Assembly: GCF_938017615.1 (NCBI RefSeq)
Contig: NZ_CALIJA010000136.1
Coordinates: forward strand, 1-24,361
Length of the DNA stretch: 24,361 nucleotides
Direction of reading: 5' to 3'
Source of the DNA: an uncultured Campylobacter sp.
GTDB lineage: Bacteria > Campylobacterota > Campylobacteria > Campylobacterales > Campylobacteraceae
The first letter of the stretch is position 1; every line of letters starts with the position of its first letter. Both the position numbers and the translations under genes were made by a program. The notes under the pieces are model-generated. The model was given only the letters and a program-made list of their open reading frames with translations. It searched no databases and had not been told where the DNA came from. Below are positions 1 through 7,218 of this stretch, one piece after another.

Positions 1-315
1 CGGCTTGCCTCGCGAGCGTCTTTAACGGAGCTAGTAAAAATTTAGCTCGGCGGACTACCTTGTCCAGCCCACGCTAAATTTTTACGTCGCAACCCTTAAA
101 TCCATCTCGCGATACTTCGCCTTGAAATTTTGAGTTCAGAATTTGAAGTCAAATTTGTAAATTTTGGCTCAAATTTTACCCGCCGAAACCCGCGCTTTGA
201 AAACATAAATTTAGTCGTTATCATGTCGCAGGGCTTAGCGATAAAATTTACTGGAAGCCCCGCGGCCAAATTTAACGCTACGCATAAAACAAAATTTGCT
301 TTGGCGCGGCAAAAC
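1..315. other. Non-coding stretch with a large nested dyad
   Basis: No convincing gene is seen here. The first 120 bases form a nested inverted repeat, listed separately. The only longer reading frame (about 130-384, plus) has no ribosome site, is rich in AAATTT words and runs into the 3' end of the dsbA-like gene on the other strand, so I do not call it. The rest is probably the region downstream of dsbA. Confidence 0.5.
2..121. repeat. Nested inverted repeat, about 120 bp
   Basis: A perfect 13-bp inverted repeat pairs GTAAAAATTTAGC (34-46) with GCTAAATTTTTAC (73-85). Inside it GGAC (52-55) can pair with GTCC (62-65). Outside it TCGCGAG (10-16) and CTCGCGA (106-112) face each other, with GGC at 2-4 and GCC at 119-121 as possible outer ends, giving a roughly symmetric imperfect dyad centred near 60. 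It could be a strong terminator, a structured RNA or a small palindromic repeat element. The sequence alone does not decide. Confidence 0.55.
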
Positions 316-966
316 CTATTTCGCCAGCAGCTCCTTTACCGCGGCGGCCATTTCATCGACGGAGCCGAACGAAGCCGTGTTTAAGAGATACTTGCCGCCC
401 ACGACAAATGCCGGCACGCCTGAAATCACCGCGACTTCGTAGCCCGCGTCCCACTGCGCAAGCAGAGCCTGTGCCTTTTTGCTGGCAAGCGCCGCTTCGT
501 ATTCGCTCATGCTCACGCCGGCGGTATCTAGCGCGGTTTTGATGAACCTTTGCTTATCGCTACCGCCGCCAAAATCATCCTTTTTGTCGTGGATCGCTTT
601 GTAAATCGCGAATTTCGCTTTTTTAAATTTCGACTCGTCGCTTAGCAGGCTCACGTCGTCCTTTTCATCAAGCACGATGAGGGCTGCGAATATACCACTT
701 GCGGTCTGTCCGAACACGCCCTTGGTCTTTAGGTGCCACGGCAAAAACTCCGTCCCCTCAAGCTTTTTCATCAACTGCGGTGTGACCGTCCTGTCGAACG
801 TATAGCAGTGCGGGCACTCGTAGTTAAAAATTTTAACGACGCTGTTTTTCGGCACGTTTAGCGGCTTTTGTAGCACTTGATAATTAACGCCCTCCTCCAG
901 CGCGTTTGCACCCGAGCCAAGCAGACAAACGGCGGCTAAAGCTTTAAAAATTTTAGCGATTTTCAT
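316..966 (-). CDS. dsbA: DsbA-family thiol:disulfide oxidoreductase
   Basis: The 216-residue product fits an exported DsbA, which puts disulfide bonds into periplasmic proteins and is re-oxidised by a DsbB/DsbI membrane partner not present in this window. Residues 1-22 look like a Sec signal peptide. The thioredoxin-like active site is Cys51-Pro-His-Cys54, the same CPHC as E. coli DsbA, and the cis-proline loop is Val184-Pro185. The length is normal for the family. The start is set by AAAGGA a few bases upstream. It is followed upstream on the same strand by an aldo/keto reductase and then an arylsulfotransferase. Campylobacter and uropathogenic E. coli also keep a Dsb oxidase near AssT, so AssT is a likely client. 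I cannot tell whether it is a general DsbA or a dedicated DsbL-type enzyme; the CPHC motif favours general DsbA. Confidence 0.9.
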   Translation of the reverse strand: MKIAKIFKALAAVCLLGSGANALEEGVNYQVLQKPLNVPKNSVVKIFNYECPHCYTFDRTVTPQLMKKLEGTEFLPWHLKTKGVFGQTASGIFAALIVLDEKDDVSLLSDESKFKKAKFAIYKAIHDKKDDFGGGSDKQRFIKTALDTAGVSMSEYEAALASKKAQALLAQWDAGYEVAVISGVPAFVVGGKYLLNTASFGSVDEMAAAVKELLAK

Positions 967-1160
967 AAAATTCCTTTGCGGTAAATTTTAAAGATTGTAT
1001 AAAATAAAGGGTAAATTTGAGATTAAAGCGAATAAAGCAGGGCTTCCCACAGAAAATATATAAAATAGCAGGCTACGCCATCACGCCGCTTGAGCGAGCA
1101 GGCTAATTTATCGCCACAAGCTCTATCTCTGATCTCGCTCAAGCTCAAATTTAATAGCAA

Positions 1161-1200
1161 GGATTGCACGCTCGCGGCTTAATTTTAAAGCATGCAATCC
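1161..1200 (-). terminator. Hairpin downstream of the aldo/keto reductase gene
   Basis: GGATTGCA (1161-1168) and TGCAATCC (1193-1200) form a perfect 8-bp inverted repeat about 20 bases beyond the stop codon of the minus-strand aldo/keto reductase gene. Read on that strand it is followed by a modestly T-rich stretch, not a clean U-run, so it is only a candidate terminator. The surrounding gap (967-1218) shows no gene. Confidence 0.4.
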
Positions 1201-1218
1201 GCTTTAATTTAATAAATT

Positions 1219-2073
1219 TTACTTATCAAAGGCATGGATTATCCACTTTACGCGCTCAGGATCTGCGTGATCGAAAAATAGCGTCTTGCCTGTATCCAGC
1301 GCAGCGATAGCAGCCATATCATCGGGCGTAAGCGCAAAATCAAAAATGTCGAAATTTTGCTTCATTCGCTCTATTTTTACACTCTTTGGAATGACGATGA
1401 TGTCGCGCTGAATTAACCAGCGCAAAATAACCTGAGCTGAGCTTTTGCTGTATTTTTCACCGATACCGCTTAGCACGGCGTTTTTAAATATATCGTTTTT
1501 ACCCTCGGCGAAGCTAGCCCACGACTCAAATGTTATGCCGTAGCCCTCAAGTACGCATTTTAACGCTTCACGCTGATAAAACGGATGGCACTCAAGCTGA
1601 TTTACCGCAGGGATCACGCCGCTGTTTTCGCACAGATCGACGATCCGATCGGCGTAGAAGTTGCTAACGCCGATACTGCGGATACGACCCTCATCGCGCA
1701 AACGTTTCATCGCTCGCCACGAGCCGTAAATATCGCCATATGGCTGATGAATGAGATAAAGGTCGAGGTAGTCAAGTCCTAGCTTTTTCATCGACGCATC
1801 AAAGGCCTTTAGCGCGCGCTCCTCACCTGCGTCGCTGATCCAAAGCTTAGTAGTGATAAACAGCTCCTCGCGCTTTAACCCACCTGTGAGAGCCGTCTTA
1901 ATTGCTGCACCCACGCTTTCTTCATTAAAATACGCCTTTGCCGTATCGATGCTGCGGTAGCCGACCGAGATCGCATCCTCAACGCATCTTTGCGTCTCTT
2001 TCGGATCTACCTGAAATACGCCAAATCCCAAAATCGGCATCTTGTTGCCGTCGTTTAAGCTTACAAATTCCAT
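1219..2073 (-). CDS. Aldo/keto reductase (2,5-diketogluconate reductase-like)
   Basis: The 284-residue product is a cytoplasmic NADPH-dependent oxidoreductase of the aldo/keto reductase superfamily, which reduces aldehydes and ketones with a TIM-barrel fold. The full catalytic tetrad is visible: Asp43 and Tyr48 in SIDTAKAY, Lys76 in ITTKLW and His109 in LYLIHQP. Near the C-terminus IPKSVKIERMKQN is the typical cofactor-phosphate loop. Length is normal for the short bacterial type and there is no signal peptide. AAGGAG precedes the ATG. It lies 128 bases downstream of the arylsulfotransferase gene on the same strand, and dsbA follows about 250 bases further on. The substrate cannot be read from sequence; aromatic aldehydes or ketones would suit its neighbours but this is inference. 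Confidence 0.92.
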   Translation of the reverse strand: MEFVSLNDGNKMPILGFGVFQVDPKETQRCVEDAISVGYRSIDTAKAYFNEESVGAAIKTALTGGLKREELFITTKLWISDAGEERALKAFDASMKKLGLDYLDLYLIHQPYGDIYGSWRAMKRLRDEGRIRSIGVSNFYADRIVDLCENSGVIPAVNQLECHPFYQREALKCVLEGYGITFESWASFAEGKNDIFKNAVLSGIGEKYSKSSAQVILRWLIQRDIIVIPKSVKIERMKQNFDIFDFALTPDDMAAIAALDTGKTLFFDHADPERVKWIIHAFDK

Positions 2074-2201
2074 TTTTGCTCCTTTGCTAAAAAATTCATC
2101 TTATATAAAAATTTAAAATTTCGCGCTTAATTTGCAAAATTCTATCCACACCAAAGCAGTAGGTGAAATTTAAAAGCTAAATTCCAACCTATCGCGAAAT
2201 T

Positions 2202-3974
2202 TTAATAATCAAAGATATTCGGATCGATCACCATCGCGCGGTAGGCCACGTCGTCTCTCGAGGCAGACTCCACGTCCATCTCAAATTTAATGTCGTTTGT
2301 TTTCGGATCGATCTCGACGAGCACCATTTTTATCGTCTTATCGGGCTTTAACAGATAGACGTTTGAGCTTGAGATGAAATACGTGCTTTTATCCTTTTGC
2401 CACTCCACGACGCTCGTAACCGCGCTGTAAAAGTCAAATCCGCGCTCCTTGCCAAACTCCCACGTCTGCTCGACCGTGCCCTTTTTCTCATCGATCTTAT
2501 ACTCGACCGCGCGCGAGTATTTTTGCTCTTTTAGCGCAGGCTGCTCCATGCCGCGGCCGTCGCCGTTGTCAAATACGCTGATGTGCTTAACTGAGCCCTT
2601 GTTGTCGTAGCGCGGAGTGAGCCACGCGGTGTGCTGCGTCCACGACCAGTCGAAGTCGCCCTCGCATTTTGAGTTTTCGCATTTGATTTTGTTGCCGTTT
2701 TTATCGACCGGAACGAGCACTTTTTCTTTAAAGTCCGCGCTCCAGCCCTCAGGGCTTGCGAGGATCCATTTTACTTTTTTGTCGCGGCCGATCTTGACTA
2801 TGCCTTGGTGGCGAAGCGAGAGGATGATGCCGTCGTCGCTAGGATCGTATGAGATCGAGTTTACGTGCGCCCAGTTGCGTCCCGTGCCGGTCGAGGTCAC
2901 GTCGCCGAATGGCAGATCGTCGCTGATTTTGATCTCTTTGGCGTCCATGTCGATATTTAGGCACACGGCGCGAGCGTCAAGAGCCTTGATGAGGTTGCTG
3001 CGGTAGACGTTTTTTCCGAAAATTTCATTCAGATCCCACTCGTCCACGACCTTGCCGCTGCCATCCACTTCGATGATATGATCTCTGATCGTGTGCGAGA
3101 TCCTGCCGTCTGCGTGGTGGTAGTTGTATTTACCGACGCGAAGCAGCAGATGATCGCCTTTTAGCGGCATCACCTCGTGGCTAAGGTCGATGTAGCCGCG
3201 CGGCAGCTCGCGATTATACACCTCCTTGCCCATCATATCGTAGCGCATATATCGCTGCGCCATACCCCAGCTCAGATCGCCGTTTGGCAGCTGGTGAAAG
3301 CCCATCATCATGCCGCCGTCCATCACTCTGCGCTCGCTGCGGTCGTAAAATTTTTGGTAGTCCAGATACCATCTGACCTCGCCCTGAGTATCGACGACGA
3401 AATTTTCGGTGAAATCATTCCAGCTAGCCGCACCGCCGTTTTTCCAATCAAGCGGCTTATAAACGCTAGTGATAGTGTTGTTGATGAGATAGAGCCTATT
3501 TTTAAACGCAGGATCGACTTTTTTAACCTTCATCTTTTGCATATGGCTAAATCTATAATCACGGCTATACGTCACGATCGGCTGAGCGTAAATTTTATAC
3601 TTCTCAACCTTCTTTTCGCCGTTAAAAACGTAGCTTACTTCGACCTCGTTTAGATAGTCGGGATACAGCCCCCAGATCGGCACGCCGTCGTGCGTCAGCA
3701 GCGCATGTTCGGAGACGTTATAGGCGATATCGATGCCGCCGTTCGGTTTGCCCAGCACCCGCACGTGGATATCCTTGATGTCCTTGCCGGCGCGATCAAT
3801 AACGGCCGTTAGGGGCGCTACGTCGTAGGGGTTGATAAACACCGAGCCAAGCTCGCCTTGGGTTTTTACCTGATGCGCCAAAACGCCCGCACTCGCAGCC
3901 TGCGGCACCACTATAAACGCGCCGCTTGCCAAGGCCGCAGCCAAAACGATAGAACCGAAAAAATTCTTACGCAT
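2202..3974 (-). CDS. assT: Periplasmic aryl-sulfate sulfotransferase (AssT/AstA)
   Basis: The 590-residue product is a PAPS-independent arylsulfotransferase, which moves a sulfate group from one phenyl sulfate to another phenol in the periplasm. Residues 1-29 are a signal peptide ending ASA. Against E. coli AssT as I remember it, the key residues keep their spacing: His266, His370 (in NWAHVNS), Arg388 and the transient sulfo-acceptor His448 (in WTQHTAW). Cys432 and Cys437 match the Cys418/Cys424 pair that must be oxidised in E. coli AssT. The N-terminal beta-domain (about 40-135) precedes the propeller. The start has AAGGAGCG upstream. The AT-rich gap 3975-4162 also serves the plus-strand tautomerase gene, so the promoters diverge there. 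DsbA is encoded two genes downstream. The usual Campylobacter name is astA. Confidence 0.95.
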   Translation of the reverse strand: MRKNFFGSIVLAAALASGAFIVVPQAASAGVLAHQVKTQGELGSVFINPYDVAPLTAVIDRAGKDIKDIHVRVLGKPNGGIDIAYNVSEHALLTHDGVPIWGLYPDYLNEVEVSYVFNGEKKVEKYKIYAQPIVTYSRDYRFSHMQKMKVKKVDPAFKNRLYLINNTITSVYKPLDWKNGGAASWNDFTENFVVDTQGEVRWYLDYQKFYDRSERRVMDGGMMMGFHQLPNGDLSWGMAQRYMRYDMMGKEVYNRELPRGYIDLSHEVMPLKGDHLLLRVGKYNYHHADGRISHTIRDHIIEVDGSGKVVDEWDLNEIFGKNVYRSNLIKALDARAVCLNIDMDAKEIKISDDLPFGDVTSTGTGRNWAHVNSISYDPSDDGIILSLRHQGIVKIGRDKKVKWILASPEGWSADFKEKVLVPVDKNGNKIKCENSKCEGDFDWSWTQHTAWLTPRYDNKGSVKHISVFDNGDGRGMEQPALKEQKYSRAVEYKIDEKKGTVEQTWEFGKERGFDFYSAVTSVVEWQKDKSTYFISSSNVYLLKPDKTIKMVLVEIDPKTNDIKFEMDVESASRDDVAYRAMVIDPNIFDY

Positions 3975-4124
3975 ATTCGCTCCTTTTGGGTAAATTTATC
4001 AAATTTTACTACTACCGAATCACATAATAATCATACTAGCTTTAAATCAAATTTAAAGTTAAATTCTAATATATCTACTTAAATTTTAGAACGCAAACGA
4101 GACGGGTAACAGGCTAAAATTTGA

Positions 4125-4130
4125 TATAAT
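4125..4130 (+). promoter_or_regulatory. -10 box for the tautomerase gene
   Basis: TATAAT lies 33 bases ahead of the ATG at 4163, preceded by A/T-rich sequence and without a clear -35, as is usual for sigma-70 promoters in Campylobacter. AAGGAGAG follows just before the start codon. Confidence 0.65.
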
Positions 4131-4162
4131 TAGCCCTGCTTTATCAAATTTAAGGAGAGAAA

Positions 4163-4372
4163 ATGCCATTCGTAAATATAAAAGTAGCCGCTCCGGAGCC
4201 TACAAAAGAGCAAAAAAAGCAAATCATCGCCGAGATTACGAATACGCTAGCACGCGTATTAGGCAAAGACCCAGCCGCAATACTCGTGATGATCGAAACG
4301 CTCGGTATGGACAGCATCGGTAAAAGCGGTCTAAGTCTTGAGGAGATCAAACAAAATAAAGAGAAAAAATGA
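4163..4372 (+). CDS. 4-oxalocrotonate tautomerase family protein
   Basis: The 69-residue cytoplasmic protein begins Met-Pro-Phe-Val-Asn-Ile. In this family Met is removed and Pro1 acts as the general base for keto-enol tautomerisation of 2-hydroxymuconate-like acids. The length, the KEQKKQIIAEIT helix and the following VLGKDPAAILVMIE strand all fit. It is a single plus-strand gene set between two minus-strand genes, ending tail to tail nine bases from the Rossmann-protein gene. A strong ribosome site and a TATAAT box precede it. In aromatic meta-cleavage pathways this enzyme works after ring opening, but no ring-cleavage genes are seen here, so the true substrate is open; many bacteria carry stand-alone homologues of unknown role. 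Confidence 0.88.
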   Translation: MPFVNIKVAAPEPTKEQKKQIIAEITNTLARVLGKDPAAILVMIETLGMDSIGKSGLSLEEIKQNKEKK

Positions 4373-4380
4373 GTGAATTT

Positions 4381-4980
4381 TTATAGGATTTGAAGCCAAA
4401 AATCACGCTCGCAGCGCACACTACTTGCGCCGCTAAGCGGTCTAAATTTGCCGAACACGCAGGCGGGCAGCAGTTTAAAAACCGCCGCCGCGAGCCGCTC
4501 TAGCAGACGAGTATCCGATCTCTCGCCCAAGATTGTCAGCGGACGGACGATCTGAAGGCTGTCAAAGCCAAGCTTGCTCACGCGCCGCTCGATCTGCCCT
4601 TTGGCGCGCAGATAAAAGCTTGGCGAACCTTCGCTCCAACCCGGAGCTGATACGAGCACAAAGCGCCGCACGCCCGCTGCTTTGCCCCACTTCGCCGCTA
4701 CATAGACGTAGTCCACATCCACACGCAAAAACGCCTCGCGCGAACCCGCCTGCTTCATCGTCGTGCCCAACGCGCAAAAAATTTCGTCAAATTTATGTGG
4801 CGCGATATCCGAGATGCCCTCAAAATCAATGATCCGCACGCGAAGCTTAGGGTGGCAAAAGCCTATCTCGCGGCGCACCCACGCCTCTACCTCATCGTAA
4901 CCGGGACTCTCGCAAAGCTCGCGCACCAGCTCCCTGCCTACGACGCCCGTAGCGCCCAGCACCAAGGCGGATTTTCCCAT
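4381..4980 (-). CDS. Atypical SDR / NAD(P)-binding protein, TIP30-like
   Basis: The 199-residue product has a Rossmann NAD(P)-binding start, Gly9-Ala-Thr-Gly-Val-Val-Gly15, and keeps a Tyr123-x-x-x-Lys127 pair in FYLRAKGQIE, followed by a RP(L)TILGERSD segment. This order is that of HTATIP2/TIP30-like and YbjT-like atypical short-chain dehydrogenases, some of which are regulators or reductases. No signal peptide or membrane span is seen. The start is set by AAGGAGCG eight or so bases upstream. It lies 130 bases downstream of a classical SDR on the same strand and may share its transcript. The substrate is unknown. Confidence 0.85.
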   Translation of the reverse strand: MGKSALVLGATGVVGRELVRELCESPGYDEVEAWVRREIGFCHPKLRVRIIDFEGISDIAPHKFDEIFCALGTTMKQAGSREAFLRVDVDYVYVAAKWGKAAGVRRFVLVSAPGWSEGSPSFYLRAKGQIERRVSKLGFDSLQIVRPLTILGERSDTRLLERLAAAVFKLLPACVFGKFRPLSGASSVRCERDFWLQIL

Positions 4981-5110
4981 TTTCGCTCCTTGAATTTCTT
5001 TAAATTTTATCGCGCTTTGAGGTTAAATTTAGCTCAGGCGCTGCGATACGCGAAATTTTATACAGCGTATTGTACGGCACGGCTCGTCGCGTGACGCGTA
5101 ATGCATAAAT

Positions 5111-5869
5111 TTAGCGTTTGCCTGCGTAGTCAAATCGCGCAGCTTGCAGGCTAAACTCGAAACTGTTTCGATCCACCGCGCCCACGCACGCGTCGCTATC
5201 ATAAAGCGCGAGCAGAAATTCCGCCATCTCCTCGCTACAATGGTACCGCGCAAAAGCTGAGTCGTAGTCGTAGCCCGAGTCGTCCGTCGCCACGGGGCCA
5301 AATTCCGTCTTAGTCGCGGCGGGAGCTAGAACTTTAGCCTGCATTTTGGCCTCTTTATCCTGCGCCAGCTCGTGACTCAAACCCTCGGTGAAAGCGCTTA
5401 CGAAAAATTTTGTAGCGCAATACGGCACGACGCCGGGCGCCAGAAAATAGCCGCCCACGGAGGAGATGTTTATAAGCTGAGTTTGTTTGCGTTTGTAATC
5501 TCGCGTAAATAAGCTCGAAAGTATCGCGAGCGCGGTTACGTTTAGGTCTATCATTCTTACCGTTTTTTGCAAATCCTGCTCTCCCACTAAGCCAAAATCC
5601 CCAAAGCCAGCGCTATTAATTAGCGCCTTTAGCTCGTAGCTTTTTAGCTCGTCCCAAAGCGCTAGGACATTCTCGCTGCGCGCAAGGTCGCAAATTTTAA
5701 TGACTACGTCCGATTTGGGCGCGATCTGCGCGATCTCGTCCTTTAAGCTTTGCAGAAGCTCCGCTCTGCGCGCGATTAGGATCAAATTTTCTCCGCGCCT
5801 CGCAAATGCCTTTGCCGCGGCCGCTCCGATACCCGAACTTGCGCCGGTGATGACGATATATTTTTTCAT
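5111..5869 (-). CDS. Classical short-chain dehydrogenase/reductase
   Basis: The 252-residue product is a complete classical SDR, a cytoplasmic NAD(P)H-dependent oxidoreductase. It shows the cofactor motif TGASSGIG at residues 8-15, NSAG at 85-88, the catalytic Ser136/137 in NISSVGG, and Tyr150-Cys-Ala-Thr-Lys154. The Arg/Lys-rich ARRAEL stretch behind strand 2 suggests NADPH preference. It resembles the YdfG/DltE-like group, but I cannot set a substrate. A GGAT ribosome site precedes the ATG. Its upstream neighbour on the same strand is a broken flavin-reductase gene, separated by a possible terminator. Confidence 0.92.
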   Translation of the reverse strand: MKKYIVITGASSGIGAAAAKAFARRGENLILIARRAELLQSLKDEIAQIAPKSDVVIKICDLARSENVLALWDELKSYELKALINSAGFGDFGLVGEQDLQKTVRMIDLNVTALAILSSLFTRDYKRKQTQLINISSVGGYFLAPGVVPYCATKFFVSAFTEGLSHELAQDKEAKMQAKVLAPAATKTEFGPVATDDSGYDYDSAFARYHCSEEMAEFLLALYDSDACVGAVDRNSFEFSLQAARFDYAGKR

Positions 5870-5959
5870 TTTCTATCCTTTTTTAGATTCTTTAGTTTGA
5901 AATTTTACCGAAGCTCGCCGCGTATTCACATGCGCACTCATCTTAAATTTACAAATTAG

Positions 5960-5974
5960 CCCGCGTTTTGCGGG
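5960..5974 (-). terminator. GC-rich hairpin after the flavin-reductase remnant
   Basis: CCCGC (5960-5964) and GCGGG (5970-5974) form a 5-bp stem with a 5-nt loop a few bases past the stop codon of the flavin-reductase remnant. T-richer sequence follows on both strands, so it could act in either direction. The stem is short. Confidence 0.45.
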
Positions 5975-5979
5975 GCGTT

Positions 5980-6559
5980 TTATTCGTCGCTTATGGGCGT
6001 GCGCTTGGTATCTACCGCTTTGCCGTCCAGATAATACCGACCGCCGGCGACGTAGTGAAGCGTTTTTAGCTCGTCAGGGATCTTTTCAAACAGCCAGTGC
6101 CCGCCGTCAAATATCCGCTCGTCCGCATACGCCGCGACGACCTCGCCGATGAAAAGATCATAACTCTGCTCGTTGTGAGGCTCGGGGATACGCTTGCAAA
6201 CTAGCCACGCCGCGCAGCCCGCGATCAGCGGTACGCGGGAGTCATCTTTATAAAAAATTTCCACGTTTTTCATCTTGTCCGCGTTATCAAAGCGCGAGTT
6301 ATTTTCGGCGCCCAGCTCGCTAACCAGCTCCGCCTGCGCGGCCGTGGGGATCTGCACGGCGAAATACCCGCTCTTTTCGATGAGCGTCCGCGTGTACGAG
6401 CCGTTATGCGGCACGATGGTAACCTTGTCATAATCAAGCGCCTACGCCCACGTTATCGCCATCGCATTGACGTCATCGCCGTATTTGGCCGATACGAGCG
6501 TGGTCGCGCCCGGATTTGGGATATGATTTTTGTAGATCTACTTTTATGACCTCAATTTT
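5980..6559 (-). pseudogene. Flavin reductase family protein, decayed
   Basis: The intact part, about residues 45-190 of a typical 190-residue FMN-binding flavin reductase-like protein, reads from 6414 and includes PHNGSYTRTLIEKSGYFAVQ. Homology continues upstream across damage. Reading leftward from 6559 gives KIEVIKVDLQKSYP in one frame; near 6517-6520 the frame changes to NPGATTLVSAKYGDDVNAMA, then ITWA meets a TAG at 6442-6444 before ALDYDKVTIVPHNG resumes. A good ribosome site (AAAGGAGC, near 6562-6569) is present, but the expected ATG between it and Lys-Ile-Glu is missing. So there are three lesions: lost start, frameshift and in-frame stop. A shorter protein from GTG at 6414 would lack the N-terminal strands. 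One lesion could be a sequencing error; three suggest real decay. Confidence 0.85.
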
Positions 6560-6732
6560 TGCTCCTTTGATTAAATTTTTATAGACGGCAGATACCGCAA
6601 ATAACCGAATCGGCTCGGTATTAATTTGCTCTAAATTTACGTCTTAGCCTGTTAAGCCGGCCTAAGTCCTGGCGCGCTTGGATTAAATTCTTTCACGGCG
6701 CGCGAAATTTAGCGGGCTTAAAATTTCACCCG

Positions 6733-7197
6733 CTATTTTCTGTGGATCTTATAGCCCTTGCCGCTTTTTAGCAGCGAAATTTTGCCGTCCTTCGAGACAT
6801 AACCGCTTCCCTTCGCGCGCAATATCACGCTCTCAGGCAGGCTCGACCAAAAAATTTCTACCCTGCTTTTATCCGCGGAAAATATCCCGTAGATCGCAAG
6901 CGCGGCGTTATCCGGATCAGCTAACCTCACGTCCGCGACGTCAAAGACCTGCACACAACCATTCTTGATCTTTGAAAAGCTCTGGCCCGCGGCGACTAAG
7001 CAGCCGTGCTCATCCGTGCCTCCGCCTACCATCGGCCCCTGCACGGCGGGCACCTTGCAGACGCCCTCGCTCGTGCCGCAGTCCGCAGCCACGCTTTCGC
7101 CCCTATTATCCGCCTCCCTGCCCAGCTTTGCATCGTGCGCCGCGCAGCCGCACAAAAGCACCGCCGTAAAGGCCGCGATTAAAATTTTGCCTCTCAT
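6733..7197 (-). CDS. Putative lipoprotein of unknown function
   Basis: The 154-residue product starts with a lipoprotein signal peptide whose lipobox LLCGC puts the lipidated cysteine at residue 18. The mature part has a Cys-containing section (about 38-82) with GPMVGGGTDEHGC, which recalls a VGGDxDxHGC motif found in small secreted proteins of unknown role. A C-terminal beta-rich section (about 95-154) is Lys- and Ser-rich. AAGGAGT precedes the start. It begins 21 bases after the end of the tannase-family gene, same strand, so the two are almost certainly one operon and the lipoprotein may assist or anchor that enzyme. I do not recognise a named family. Confidence 0.75.
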   Translation of the reverse strand: MRGKILIAAFTAVLLCGCAAHDAKLGREADNRGESVAADCGTSEGVCKVPAVQGPMVGGGTDEHGCLVAAGQSFSKIKNGCVQVFDVADVRLADPDNAALAIYGIFSADKSRVEIFWSSLPESVILRAKGSGYVSKDGKISLLKSGKGYKIHRK

Positions 7198-7218
7198 ATT
7201 TACTCCTTTAAATAAATT

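Noticed and set aside
130..384. Plus-strand 84-residue frame over the dsbA end
   Set aside because: No ribosome site, AAATTT-word composition, and it overlaps the well-supported dsbA antisense.
3177..3653. Plus-strand frame opposite assT
   Set aside because: Antisense shadow of a gene with full catalytic motifs; no start signal.
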